From contig JBCCXL010000028.1 of assembly GCA_039191605.1 (NCBI GenBank), positions 1 to 51,488 of the forward strand: a stretch of 51,488 nucleotides of DNA. Reading direction: 5' to 3'. Under the pieces are notes generated by a model that was not told the DNA's origin, searched no databases, and was given only the letters and a program-made list of their open reading frames with translations. Both the position numbers and the translations under genes were made by a program. The DNA comes from JBCCXL01 sp039191605. GTDB lineage: Bacteria; Acidobacteriota; Thermoanaerobaculia; Multivoradales; JAHZIX01. Shown piece by piece: positions 15,184 to 24,548 of this stretch (position 1 is its first letter; each line of letters starts with the position of its first letter).

Positions 15184-18100
15184 TTAGATTAATAACCCGT
15201 CACTTCGATACCCTGCCTGCCGCAGTCTTCGTCTTGCACTCCGTAGGTCCTCTTCATGACCCAACTCATGGAGGATTCGCATCCAGGGGACCAGCAGCTC
15301 GAAGTCATTGGAGCCCTCAGCCACTGGCCTGAGAGTGTCCAAGGCGCTACGCCAGGCATCAGCCGCCGCATTCTCATCGCCCCGGGCCTGCGCAAGCAGA
15401 GCCTCGTTCTCCGAGCCCAGCGCAGACAAAAACCGATAGGTTCTGTTATCAGGGACCTCCGTCAGAAGTCCCTCCAACAGACTTTGTGCCTCTCGAAGGG
15501 ACTTCTCGGCAGCGGCCAGACGGCCCGCAAGCACCTCCAATCGAGCAAGATAGACCGAAGAGGACGCTAGCTGAGCGCGCCAGGCTGCATCCCGACTTTG
15601 GACCTCGACTAGCTCACGGCTGAGCTGTCTTGATCTCAGCAGATAGCCGCGAGCCTCGTCGAGCCGGCCGCGCCGCATGGCGTGGACTCCGCGTCGATTC
15701 TCTATAGCCGATAGCTGCGCACGCCATTCGAGGTTCCCGGGCTCTAGGGCGGTCAACTTCCGCCAGATCCGCAGGCTGGAGTCGAAGTGATCCCGAGCTA
15801 GCTGATCTTCCTGCCGAGTGGCATCGAGAAGGCGCCCAAAATGGGTATGGAGCGTCGCGCGATGCTTCTGCCATTGAACGTTCTCGGGATTTGATGCCTG
15901 CATGAGGTCGGCTAAGGCTAAGGCTTCCCGAAAGCTCTCTTCCGCTGTCGTCAGGAGGCCGCTCTCCATTTGCGTCACCCCAACTACCGACAATTGCTGG
16001 AAGAGGTCCAGCTGTAGATCCTGCTGTTCCGGCGGCGACGGAGTCAGCTCACGCTTCAGATCCAGGCCCGAACGGAAGGCTCTTAGAGCCCCTTCTAAAT
16101 CTCCCTCCCCCCGCCGAACGTGGCCAAGATTGCTAATGGAATATGCATATTGCTTCTTGAGCTCGAGGTTCTCCGGATCGATCTCGAGAGCTCGACGCTG
16201 CATTTCTTCCTGCGCTTCAAAGCTCTGCCGCGCGTTCTCGGTGGCTCCTAATCTCCAATGCGCCGCCCCGACCCAAAAGTGACTGACGCCAAGCTTGGAA
16301 AGCCATTCCACGGTGTTCGGCTCGCGATTGACGAGCCTCTCCATCAATGCGCGTGATTCCCTGAAGGCATCGATCGCCTCATCGATCAGCCCCTCCGCTA
16401 GACGAAGCTCACCGATTTGAATCAATGCCATCGAGCGACGGGAGATTTCCAGACTGGACAGCTCACCCTCCGGCACCGCCGCGAAGTACTCCATCGCTTC
16501 GTCGGTGGCATCCCTCAAAAGCTCCAAGCGTCCTAGCTCGTTGAGCTTGTCCTGGAGGTCATGGATCATGAAGTCGATCAGGTTCTCTGCCTGCTCCTGG
16601 CGCAGACTGGCCCGCGCCTGGGCCTCTTCAGCCACCCGGCGGGCTTGATTCTCCCGCCACGCCATCCAGCTCACGACGGCGGCCATGACCACCGCCACCA
16701 CGGCGACGGTCGACGCGAGGCGCTTTCGTCGCTGCGCTCGCTGCAGGGCTTCCCGGCGCTCCGTCTCTTCCCGCCGCCGCTGGCGGCGTGCCTCGAGATG
16801 GAGCAGACGATGAGCCACCTCCCGGGCGCTGTCCGGCCGGCGACGGGGATCGCCATCGACGTAGACGGCGATGTCTTCAGCCAGCAAGGAGTCCTGAACG
16901 TCTCTCTCCCAGCCCGGCGCCAGGGATTTCGAGAAGTCCCCCGCCACCATTTGATAGAGCAAAACACCCAAAGAGTAGATGTCCGCCTGAACGCTGTCCG
17001 TCTCCCCCCGCAGCAGCTCCGGAGCCATATAGCCAGCGGTGCCGGCCCGCTCTTCGGAGTTGGGGGAAGCGGTGGCCGTAAAGCCCAGATTCCCGATCAC
17101 CGTCGCCTGCAGCCGACGCCGTTCCGTGAGCAGGCCGATCCCAAAATCCGTCAGTCGACTTCGAGCCCTACCCTCTCGATCCAGGGTGACCAGAACGTTA
17201 TCGGGCTTGATGTCCTTGTGCAGGATCCCAACCGAATGGGCCGCGGCGAGGGCGGTCGCCACGTCTGCGACCAGGGCGAGCCGCCGCTCCAGGGGAATTG
17301 AAGAAAGCCCTCCCTGCTCCTCGGCCCAATGCACCAGGCTGCCGCCGGCGGTGTACTCGGATTCCACAAAGTAGGGAGCGCTATCGAATTGCCAGTCGAG
17401 GATCCGCGCGATGTCCTCGCGATGACCGAGAGCATCCCGCAGCAGCTGGAAGAGAGTGACCTCCCGCTTCAGCGCGTGGAGGCGGTCGGCTTCGTGGCAG
17501 AACTTGAAAACCCGCAGATCACCGCCGCGATGGCGCGCCAGCCACACCTCGCCGAAACCGCCGCCACCCAGGCGCTCCACCAGAGTCCAATGCTCCCGCT
17601 GGGGAACTCTCTGCCCCTGGGCTGGCCGCCAGCCGAGCATCCTCTCGTCCTGCGCCGAGAGCAGTCGGCGAGCTCCGGGCACGTTGTCTGGCGCCTCCCG
17701 GGCCACGGCGCCGGGGGGCACCACCTCAAAGACCGCCAGCAGCTCTTCGCCCCCTTCGACTCGATAGGAGCCGTGGGCGAGCCAGTGGAAGGCAGCACGC
17801 TCCTCTGCCCCAGGGTCGGAGACCCCCTCAGCACCGGCAGGAGCTTCGCTACCGAGGCTCTCCACCAGCTCCGAAACGCTCCTGCGGGCGAGATCAAAGG
17901 CCCCTCGGGTGAGCAGAATCCGCCCCTCTCGAGCCAGCCCGCTGAGCTGCTGCAGAAGCTCGAGGGCGGCTTCATCGATCTGCTGGGGCATCGCCTTCGT
18001 GCTCCCTCCACTCGTGCCTCGGCGGATCCAAACCTCCCCCAGGTGAATTGCCATCCCCAGGCTTGGGCCCTCTTCCTCGGCCACCTCCGACGACTTCAGC

Positions 18101-19356
18101 GTCTGCTGTAGGGCATGGGCGCAGGCCACCGCCTGAGCCGAGCGAGGGAAGACGGCCACGGTGGCGGCGGCCCCCTGCCAGCTCTTCCCCTCGAAGTGTT
18201 CGACCAGCCGTCGACGCTCTCTCTCGACCCGCGGCGAAAGCTCCCGAGGCAGCTCGACTCCATCGGCCCCATGAATCTCCACCCGCAACAGGGCCCGCAC
18301 CGCCGCCCTAAACCCTTCGCGACCGCCGCTTTCGGCCCCCTGGTTGGGCACCGGCCACTCCCCCGTGACCTCCTCACGCCGGGGCGCCTTCCCGGGGGTG
18401 AAGGCAAGCTCCGGCGCTCTCCCTCCGCTCAATTCAGGACGCGCTCTGAGGGAGCGCAGCTGAGCCGCTACGATCTGCGCGTTGGCTGGACGATCCTCCG
18501 GCTCCTTCGCCAGGAGCTGCCCCAGGAGAGTCAGCAGCTCCTCCGGAAGACCAGGGTGCAGATCTCCTAGCGAAGGCGGCTCTTCGCTGGTCACTCGTCT
18601 CAGGGTGTCGAGCCAATGTTCCCCGCGAAATGGCGGGCGACCGGCGAGCAGCTCATAGAGCAGGCTACCGAGAGCAAAGAGATCCGACCGATGATCGATC
18701 TCGCGACCGCTGGCCTGCTCCGGAGACATCGCGTGGACGGTCCCCACCAAGGTGCCCGGTGCCGTGGGTGCCGCCCGTCCTTCCGCCTCCTCACCCTGCG
18801 TCCAGAGCCGTCGAGCCAGGCCGAAATCCACCACTTTGGCGCGCCCATCGCGGGTGACGAGCACGTTTTCCGCCTTGAGGTCGCGGTGAACCACGCCGAC
18901 CCGGTGGGCCGCCGAGAGGGCTTCGGCGATGTCTATCCCCAGTTGAAGAGCCCGTCCCGGCTCCAACCCGTGATCCTGCGGGATCATCAGCTGATCGAGA
19001 CTGGCTCCGTCCACCAGCTCCATCACCAGAGCATCCTCGGTGCCGTCTTCCCACTGCACTACCTGCTCACCCCGCAAGGTGAGCAACTCGTAAATCTGCA
19101 CCACACCGGGATGGGAGAGCTGCGCAAGGGCCCGAGCCTCTCGCCGGAAGCGCCGCCGTCGCTCGTCATCGAAACGCAGATCCGGATGGATTCGCTTGAT
19201 GGCGACGCGGCGCTGTAGACGTTCATCCCAAGCCGACCACACCTCTCCCATGCCTCCTCGGCCGAGCAGGGACTCCAAACGATAAGCGCCGAGACGCCGA
19301 TCGCTAGCGGGCTCCGTCCCAGCGATGAGATCGCGAGACGGGGTAGGAACTGTCAT
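15184..19356 (-). CDS. Tandem-kinase receptor: kinase, cyclase-like domain, kinase, TM, TPRs
   Basis: The product is 1390 residues from the ATG at 19356. A GTG 16 codons upstream is possible, and neither has a clear Shine-Dalgarno. Kinase 1 (about 23-302) has GRGGMGEVW, Lys 54, HRDLKAENVL (Asp 159) and DFG. Residues 351-549 resemble a class III nucleotidyl cyclase fold: VAVFPRSAQAVACAHALQQ, MAIHLGEVWI, RILLTRGAF and YRVEGGEELLAVFEV. The metal-binding Asp residues are not evident, so this part is probably a non-catalytic sensor. Kinase 2 (about 590-854) has GGGGFGEVW, Lys 618, HKDIKPDNVL (Asp 715) and DFG. A transmembrane helix (about 881-899) and about 480 residues of TPR-like repeats follow. 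Two kinase domains flanking a cyclase-like domain is unusual. Confidence 0.85.
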   Translation of the reverse strand: MTVPTPSRDLIAGTEPASDRRLGAYRLESLLGRGGMGEVWSAWDERLQRRVAIKRIHPDLRFDDERRRRFRREARALAQLSHPGVVQIYELLTLRGEQVVQWEDGTEDALVMELVDGASLDQLMIPQDHGLEPGRALQLGIDIAEALSAAHRVGVVHRDLKAENVLVTRDGRAKVVDFGLARRLWTQGEEAEGRAAPTAPGTLVGTVHAMSPEQASGREIDHRSDLFALGSLLYELLAGRPPFRGEHWLDTLRRVTSEEPPSLGDLHPGLPEELLTLLGQLLAKEPEDRPANAQIVAAQLRSLRARPELSGGRAPELAFTPGKAPRREEVTGEWPVPNQGAESGGREGFRAAVRALLRVEIHGADGVELPRELSPRVERERRRLVEHFEGKSWQGAAATVAVFPRSAQAVACAHALQQTLKSSEVAEEEGPSLGMAIHLGEVWIRRGTSGGSTKAMPQQIDEAALELLQQLSGLAREGRILLTRGAFDLARRSVSELVESLGSEAPAGAEGVSDPGAEERAAFHWLAHGSYRVEGGEELLAVFEVVPPGAVAREAPDNVPGARRLLSAQDERMLGWRPAQGQRVPQREHWTLVERLGGGGFGEVWLARHRGGDLRVFKFCHEADRLHALKREVTLFQLLRDALGHREDIARILDWQFDSAPYFVESEYTAGGSLVHWAEEQGGLSSIPLERRLALVADVATALAAAHSVGILHKDIKPDNVLVTLDREGRARSRLTDFGIGLLTERRRLQATVIGNLGFTATASPNSEERAGTAGYMAPELLRGETDSVQADIYSLGVLLYQMVAGDFSKSLAPGWERDVQDSLLAEDIAVYVDGDPRRRPDSAREVAHRLLHLEARRQRRREETERREALQRAQRRKRLASTVAVVAVVMAAVVSWMAWRENQARRVAEEAQARASLRQEQAENLIDFMIHDLQDKLNELGRLELLRDATDEAMEYFAAVPEGELSSLEISRRSMALIQIGELRLAEGLIDEAIDAFRESRALMERLVNREPNTVEWLSKLGVSHFWVGAAHWRLGATENARQSFEAQEEMQRRALEIDPENLELKKQYAYSISNLGHVRRGEGDLEGALRAFRSGLDLKRELTPSPPEQQDLQLDLFQQLSVVGVTQMESGLLTTAEESFREALALADLMQASNPENVQWQKHRATLHTHFGRLLDATRQEDQLARDHFDSSLRIWRKLTALEPGNLEWRAQLSAIENRRGVHAMRRGRLDEARGYLLRSRQLSRELVEVQSRDAAWRAQLASSSVYLARLEVLAGRLAAAEKSLREAQSLLEGLLTEVPDNRTYRFLSALGSENEALLAQARGDENAAADAWRSALDTLRPVAEGSNDFELLVPWMRILHELGHEEDLRSARRRLRQAGYRSDGLLI

Positions 19357-19404
19357 GGTTTGAAGAAAAATATCACAGCAGACGTTCGGGACCGGGCCCT
19401 CCAC

Positions 19405-19648
19405 CCGCAGCGTCGCGCCGCGGCTCGAGGCATCCGCCCGGCAGGAACCCTTGGATGCCTCCTACTGGATAGAGCAGGAGGGCTAGGGAGATGACGCGTC
19501 AGGGACGCTCAAAGTGGATCAGCGAGCCCCGAGTACCGGCGCCCCAGAGCCGGAGGTCTCCCACTTCATGGATCTCGGAACTTCACCGGGAATTTCGGGC
19601 AAAGCCGACAACCTGCAGCGACAGGTTGCTGGCTCAGCGGGTTTTTGC
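19405..19648. other. Spacer between the sigma-54 activator and the tandem kinase
   Basis: No gene is supported here. An imperfect hairpin (AACCTG/CAGGTT around 19609-19628) lies downstream of the activator stop but lacks a T run. The direct repeat GCTCAGCG occurs twice near 19635-19660. It presumably also holds the promoter of the tandem kinase gene, which was not recognised. Confidence 0.4.
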
Positions 19649-21664
19649 TCAGCGAGTGAAGCGTTGTCGGATTTCCAGACGGCGTATCAGGCGGTGCAGT
19701 GAATTGACGTGGACTCCCAAACGCTCCGCCGCCTCGCCATAATCCCCCCCGCTCTCCGCCATAGCGATGGTGATCAAGCGGCGCTTCGTCTCTTCCAGAG
19801 CCTCTTGATACGAGCCCGAAGCCCCGCCCTCACCCGCCATTAAGTCCTCCGGCAGGTCTTCCGGCTCGATCACCGCCCCTTCCCCCAACACCAGGGCCCG
19901 CTCGACGACGTTCCCCAGCTCTCGAACGTTCCCCGGCCACGAGTAGGCCGTCAGCGCCTTGAGGGCCGACGACGAGAAGGCTCCCCCGGCCTTTCCCATC
20001 GCCGTGCCGTGGCGCTGCAGGAAGTGCCGGGCCAGCAGCGGGATATCCCCCCGCCGCTGACGCAGGGGAGGCACCTCGATCTGAATCACCTGGAGTCGGT
20101 AGAAGAGATCCTCCCGGAAGCTCCCTTCCTCCTTGGCGGCGGCGAGATCTCGATTGGTGGCAGCGATCAGCCGTACGTCGGCGCTCCGCGGCCGGGTGCT
20201 GCCCACCGGAGTATAGGACTTCTCCTGCAAGACCCGCAGCAGCTTCGCCTGCAGGGCGAGGGGAATCTCCCCGACTTCGTCAAGGAAGAGGGTCCCCCCC
20301 CGCGCCGCCTCGATCTTGCCCTCCGCCCGAGCGACGGCCCCGGTGAAGGCTCCCCGTTCGTGGCCGAAGAGCTCACTCTCAAACAGAGTCTCCGACAGCG
20401 TGGCGCAGTTGATCGCCACGAAGGGCCTGCTCCGTCGCTCGCTGGAGCGATGAATCGCCTGGGCGACGAGCTCTTTGCCGACGCCGCTCTCTCCCACCAC
20501 CAGCACCGTCGATTCCACCCTCGCCACTCGGGAGACGAGGGAGAGCACCTTCTCCATCGCCGGACTCTCGCCCACTAGATCGTGGCGCAGCTGGCATCGT
20601 CGCAGGCGCCGAGCCTCCCCTTCGACCCGCTCGAAGCGCCGGGCCCGCTGCAATGCTCCAGAGGTCAAAGCGGCGAGGGTGGCCAGCAGCTCCAGATCCT
20701 CTTGCCTAGCCTTCGCCAGCCCTGGCCCCAGACCATAGACCAACCCCACCGGAGCCCCCTCTGGGTCGCCCAGCGGCGCCGCCCACGCGGTGGCTGCAGC
20801 GGTCGACGCGGCACCGTCCCCCTCTAGGAGCAGCTCCACCGCCGCTCCCGGTCGTCGCTGCAACAATGCCAGCACCGCATCCTCGGGGGGCGCAACGTCC
20901 TCGGGAGGCGCAATCGATTCCTTCACCAGGTCCGGCCCCATCGAGTCGTCCCGCGGGGCGATGAGCTCCAGGAATTCCCCCGACTCCAGGCCAACGACTC
21001 CCTCCGGCTCCACCCACAGAGACCAGCTGACGCCAGGATGCCATCTCCGAAGAGCCGCCACCACGCAGGCTCCCACCGCCCTCAGCTCGGAGACCGCCTG
21101 CAACGCTCCGGAAAGCTCCAGCAGCGCTTGCAGCCCCCGGGCGATGCGAGCCGGCTCCGGCAGCACTCGGTCGATTACCCCTTCTTCAGAGTTCCGGTTC
21201 CGGAGCCCCAATTCACCGGAGCCCGCGTCGAAAGAGCCCGAGCCGGCAAGACTCGAGCCATCCAGACCCGGGCCGGCGAAGACAGTACCCTCCGCCGCCC
21301 ATCGAGTCACCGTGCTTCGAAGCGGCCGACGAGAGCTCCCCGCCTTCCCCTCGACCTCATGGCTGCCGCTCTCGTCCAGCAGAAAGAGAAAGATCGAAGT
21401 GCCGACGGTGAGCAGATCGCTGTGATGGAGCGCCTGCCGGCTCACCGGCCGAGCGTTGACGAAGACTCCATGGCGACTGCCCAAGTCCTCCACCACGAAG
21501 CCTTCCTCAGAAGAATGCTGAATCTCGCAATGATGCCGGGAAACCTCCGCGCTCGGCACGGATAGATCATTGCCCTGCCCGCGCCCCACTCGAAAGGGCC
21601 CGTAGTGCAGGGCGAAGCTCTGGCCCTCCAGAGGCCCACCGATGGCGACCAATCGTGGATTCAC
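19649..21664 (-). CDS. FHA-GAF-AAA+ sigma-54-dependent activator
   Basis: The product is 671 residues from a GTG. Residues 22-95 form an FHA phosphothreonine-binding domain (FRVGRG, SRHHCEI, DLGSRHGVFVN). A GAF-like domain follows (about 185-345). The AAA+ core has GESGVGKE (Walker A), the GAFTGA loop that contacts sigma-54, LFLDEVGE (Walker B) and the R-finger region FREDLFYRL. The C-terminus is a Fis-type helix-turn-helix (YGEAAERLGVHVNSLHRLIR). The FHA domain suggests control by Ser/Thr phosphorylation, and two receptor kinases are encoded nearby. A membrane-protein gene lies 52 bases upstream on the same strand. Targets are unknown; a sigma-54-like site precedes the gene at 12395. Confidence 0.93.
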   Translation of the reverse strand: MNPRLVAIGGPLEGQSFALHYGPFRVGRGQGNDLSVPSAEVSRHHCEIQHSSEEGFVVEDLGSRHGVFVNARPVSRQALHHSDLLTVGTSIFLFLLDESGSHEVEGKAGSSRRPLRSTVTRWAAEGTVFAGPGLDGSSLAGSGSFDAGSGELGLRNRNSEEGVIDRVLPEPARIARGLQALLELSGALQAVSELRAVGACVVAALRRWHPGVSWSLWVEPEGVVGLESGEFLELIAPRDDSMGPDLVKESIAPPEDVAPPEDAVLALLQRRPGAAVELLLEGDGAASTAAATAWAAPLGDPEGAPVGLVYGLGPGLAKARQEDLELLATLAALTSGALQRARRFERVEGEARRLRRCQLRHDLVGESPAMEKVLSLVSRVARVESTVLVVGESGVGKELVAQAIHRSSERRSRPFVAINCATLSETLFESELFGHERGAFTGAVARAEGKIEAARGGTLFLDEVGEIPLALQAKLLRVLQEKSYTPVGSTRPRSADVRLIAATNRDLAAAKEEGSFREDLFYRLQVIQIEVPPLRQRRGDIPLLARHFLQRHGTAMGKAGGAFSSSALKALTAYSWPGNVRELGNVVERALVLGEGAVIEPEDLPEDLMAGEGGASGSYQEALEETKRRLITIAMAESGGDYGEAAERLGVHVNSLHRLIRRLEIRQRFTR

Positions 21665-21716
21665 AATGGAGACAAGCTACCACGCAGGCGGAGTGTCTCT
21701 TCAGCTCTTCAGCTCT

Positions 21717-22589
21717 TCAGCTCCCCACCTTGCCGTAGCTCTGGTAATCGCTGAAGTAGAGCACCAGAGTCTCCCCCTGGTCGTGGACCGGAACGAAGAC
21801 CTCGTAGCTGCCGTCGTGGGCGGAGAATCGGTGGCCTTCATCGCCGGCGGAGAAGACCTTGTCGAGGTAGCGCCGCTCCGGTGCGGAGAAGGAGCGCAGA
21901 TAGTCTTCGATCACCAGCGCCTCGGTTCTCGATTCCGGCAGGTAGGCGTAGGTGGTGAGGGCGAGATAGACGGGGCGGCCGTCGAGCTCGGTGCGCTGGA
22001 TGATCTGGGGCTGGGGGAAGTCGCGGTCCAGGGCGTCGAGGCGCTGCAGGGTGCGGCGGACCTCCTCGATGTAGCCGCGGGAGAGCTCGAATCGGGCGAG
22101 GGCGGAGAGGTCGTCGCGGTAGATCTCGACGCCGTAGTCGATGTCTGCCTGGAGGTTGCGCTTCTTCTGCTGCACCGTGAGCTGATCGCCGACGAAGAGC
22201 AGCACGGCGGTGAGGGGGAAGAGGATCAGGGTTGCCCACACCAGGCCCTTGGCGAGGCGGGAGCTGGGTTCTGGCCTGCTCTGGGGAGCATCTTCGACGC
22301 CGTCGGGGGAATCCACGACGCTCGCCGCGAGGGCTCCGGCGGGGAGATTCTCCAGGGCGTCGGCGACCCGGGAGAAGTTGAGCGCGACGTTGACGATCAG
22401 CGCTCCCACCATCGTCGCCAGAATGCCCAGGATACTGAAGCCGAAGAGCTGGCTCAGGTTCTCGGCGAAGACCTTGAGGCCGAAGACCTCCACCAGCAGG
22501 AAGACGAAGCACCAATAGAGCAGCAGCAGCGCCGCCGCCGCCAGCAGTCCCGTCGTCCAGCCCACCATCCGCCGTCTCGTCCAGGCCAT
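21717..22589 (-). CDS. Membrane protein of unknown function
   Basis: This 290-residue protein has two N-terminal hydrophobic helices (about 10-33 and 48-70), a polar loop with ENLPAGALAASV, a third helix (about 117-136), and then a 150-residue charged and aromatic domain that is probably extracytoplasmic. The last domain contains YLPESRTEALVIEDYLRSF and ends near VHDQGETLVLYFSDYQSYGK. No enzyme motif is recognised. Its position 52 bases upstream of the FHA/sigma-54 gene, same strand, suggests co-transcription and perhaps a sensory role. The end of the gene overlaps three copies of a 9-base repeat (CTCTTCAGC-like). Confidence 0.75.
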   Translation of the reverse strand: MAWTRRRMVGWTTGLLAAAALLLLYWCFVFLLVEVFGLKVFAENLSQLFGFSILGILATMVGALIVNVALNFSRVADALENLPAGALAASVVDSPDGVEDAPQSRPEPSSRLAKGLVWATLILFPLTAVLLFVGDQLTVQQKKRNLQADIDYGVEIYRDDLSALARFELSRGYIEEVRRTLQRLDALDRDFPQPQIIQRTELDGRPVYLALTTYAYLPESRTEALVIEDYLRSFSAPERRYLDKVFSAGDEGHRFSAHDGSYEVFVPVHDQGETLVLYFSDYQSYGKVGS

Positions 22590-22904
22590 CGCTCCAGCCT
22601 CCCCTTTCGGTCTTGTCTCGTTCTATCGGCTCTCAGCATCGCATCATCAGCGGAAGGAAGAAAGAAGGCCCAAAGATGGCGATCTCGAGGCACCACCTCA
22701 CGGCCCCTCTCGAGGGGCTATATCGGGGCCATACAGAGGCGTCGAAGCGGGAAGTCAGGATCTATCCCACAGAAAAATCCAAATTTCTTTGTTGTCGTCC
22801 CCCACCCTGCGTCGCCTCCTGGGGTGAACCGGGAGCCGCCGCTCAAGACCCGACGAGAACCTCGAGCCTAGATCGCGGCTCCTCCATCTCCCAAGGAGGA
22901 CATC
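22590..22904. other. Divergent intergenic region
   Basis: This 315-base spacer separates the divergent membrane-protein gene and the two-gene secreted operon. It contains a short hairpin (GCCCCT/AGGGGC around 22705-22722) and a near-perfect Shine-Dalgarno (AAGGAGG) just before 22905. No confident promoter was recognised and no gene is supported. Confidence 0.5.
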
Positions 22905-24548
22905 ATGTCTCGACGCTATCTCCCTTCCCCTACAGCCTCAGCCCCACCACGCCCTGGCTACCGTTCCCGGCAACGCTGGCTCTGCGCCGCGCTGCGCGCA
23001 GCGGGCGCGGCGGCCATCGCCTCGAGCGCCCTGGCTCTCGCTCTCATCTCGGCGCCGGCTCACGCCGCCCCCGCCCTGATCCAGAGCGTTCAGCTGGTGG
23101 CCCAACCCTACGGTCAGCTCGGCCCGCGGGTGGTCCAACAACCCCTCTGCGCCGGCGAGGTGGTGGAGGTAACGGTGAATACCCAGCACCCCACCCAGCC
23201 CGGCGCCTTCGTTGGCGTGAGCATCGACGGCTATCTCGGCAGCGTGCGCTACGTCGAGCTCGCCGGGGATCCCGGGCCGCGACGCATCACCATTCTCGCC
23301 GGCGTTCCCGGCGGACCCCAGGAGACCCGAACCGAGGTGGTGGAGGTGGACTCCTGCTCCACCGATGCCCTGCCCACCATCGACGATCGAATCAACCCCT
23401 ATCACCGCGACACCGTCGATCTGCGCACCACCGTCTTCGGCACCTATGCCGGGGACTTCAACCACTACTTCTGGAACTTCGGCGACGGCGAAGAGGCGGT
23501 GACCACCGAGGCTGCGGTGTCACATTTCTACGGTGACTCGATGCCCGGCACGACGCCCTACCAGAGCTTCGTCGTCACCCTCTCCAACCTGCCCTTCGTC
23601 AACGGTCAGCCGGCCTCCGGAGCTCTCTATCGGCGGCATACGGTGACCCTGATGGACGACTACTACTTCTCCAAGCAGAAGGGCATTCTCCAGCCTCCCG
23701 CCACCACCAGCGGGGTGATGGAAAACCGCGGCTCCCAGCTCACCGGCTCCTACCGCATCCGCAACGTCGAGGCGGAGCCCATCGTCTACCGCCACGCGAT
23801 CCGCGAGCTGATGTCCTGCGACCTCGCCGCCGGCAGCCGCCGAGATCAGGTGCTGCCGACGGAGATCCTCTTCCAGGGCGGCTACGGTCGCGACCTCGAC
23901 GACCCGGAGCTGCAGACCGACCCTCGCTTCATCGCCGCCATGGCGCTGCGAAAATCCCTTCCCTCCGTGCCGGAAGACGCCCTGGTGGTGCCACCGCACG
24001 CCTCGACCTACGACCCGGATCAGCAGGGCGCTTCAGGAAAGAGCCTCTCCCAGTTGGGCTTACGAGAATCGGGTTCCCGCGGGACGGGTACCCGAGCGGC
24101 TAACTCTCCAGCGGGCTCGGCACCGGCCAACTCCACGATGGGCGCCGCCAAGAAGGGCAGCAAAACCGTCGTCGCCCCCCTGCCTCCTATCCCTCCACCG
24201 CCTTCCGGCCCGACCTCCGGCGTACTGGTGCTGCCGGCAAACCACGTCCACGCCGGCCTGCTGAACGTGCCCCTGGCGGACCTCGACCCCACCGATTGCG
24301 TGGTCGCCTACCACCTGCGGGGAGAGACCCCCAGCGGCGGTCAGGTCTACACCAGCCTGTACTTCGAGGCGCGCCCCAACCCCGCGCTGGAAAACCTGGT
24401 GAAAGACAAAACCACGCTGATCTTCCTCGAAGAGCTCTTGAGCCGAGGACTGGTGCCGGATCCCCACCACATCACTGACGAAGACATCGACCGCCTCCAG
24501 CAGGAAGGCAAAGTCCGGCGCACCCCCGCCGGCTGGGAGGTTCTCTAA
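22905..24548 (+). CDS. Exported protein with a PKD-like domain
   Basis: The product is 547 residues, with AAGGAGG six bases before the ATG. A long positively charged N-region leads to a signal peptide ending near PAHAAPA. Residues about 50-140 look like a beta-sandwich. Residues about 160-225 contain HYFWNFGDGEEAVTTEAAVS, the WxFGDG signature of PKD-type domains. A Pro-rich linker (PLPPIPPPPSGP) precedes a C-terminal 110-residue segment. The stop codon overlaps the ATG of the next gene by one base, so the two are translationally coupled and probably act together outside the cytoplasm. No catalytic motif is evident in this partner. Confidence 0.75.
   Translation: MSRRYLPSPTASAPPRPGYRSRQRWLCAALRAAGAAAIASSALALALISAPAHAAPALIQSVQLVAQPYGQLGPRVVQQPLCAGEVVEVTVNTQHPTQPGAFVGVSIDGYLGSVRYVELAGDPGPRRITILAGVPGGPQETRTEVVEVDSCSTDALPTIDDRINPYHRDTVDLRTTVFGTYAGDFNHYFWNFGDGEEAVTTEAAVSHFYGDSMPGTTPYQSFVVTLSNLPFVNGQPASGALYRRHTVTLMDDYYFSKQKGILQPPATTSGVMENRGSQLTGSYRIRNVEAEPIVYRHAIRELMSCDLAAGSRRDQVLPTEILFQGGYGRDLDDPELQTDPRFIAAMALRKSLPSVPEDALVVPPHASTYDPDQQGASGKSLSQLGLRESGSRGTGTRAANSPAGSAPANSTMGAAKKGSKTVVAPLPPIPPPPSGPTSGVLVLPANHVHAGLLNVPLADLDPTDCVVAYHLRGETPSGGQVYTSLYFEARPNPALENLVKDKTTLIFLEELLSRGLVPDPHHITDEDIDRLQQEGKVRRTPAGWEVL

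Noticed and set aside
21642..22871. 409-residue plus-strand frame across the membrane-protein gene
   Set aside because: It is antisense to a protein with clear transmembrane helices; no domain or start signal.
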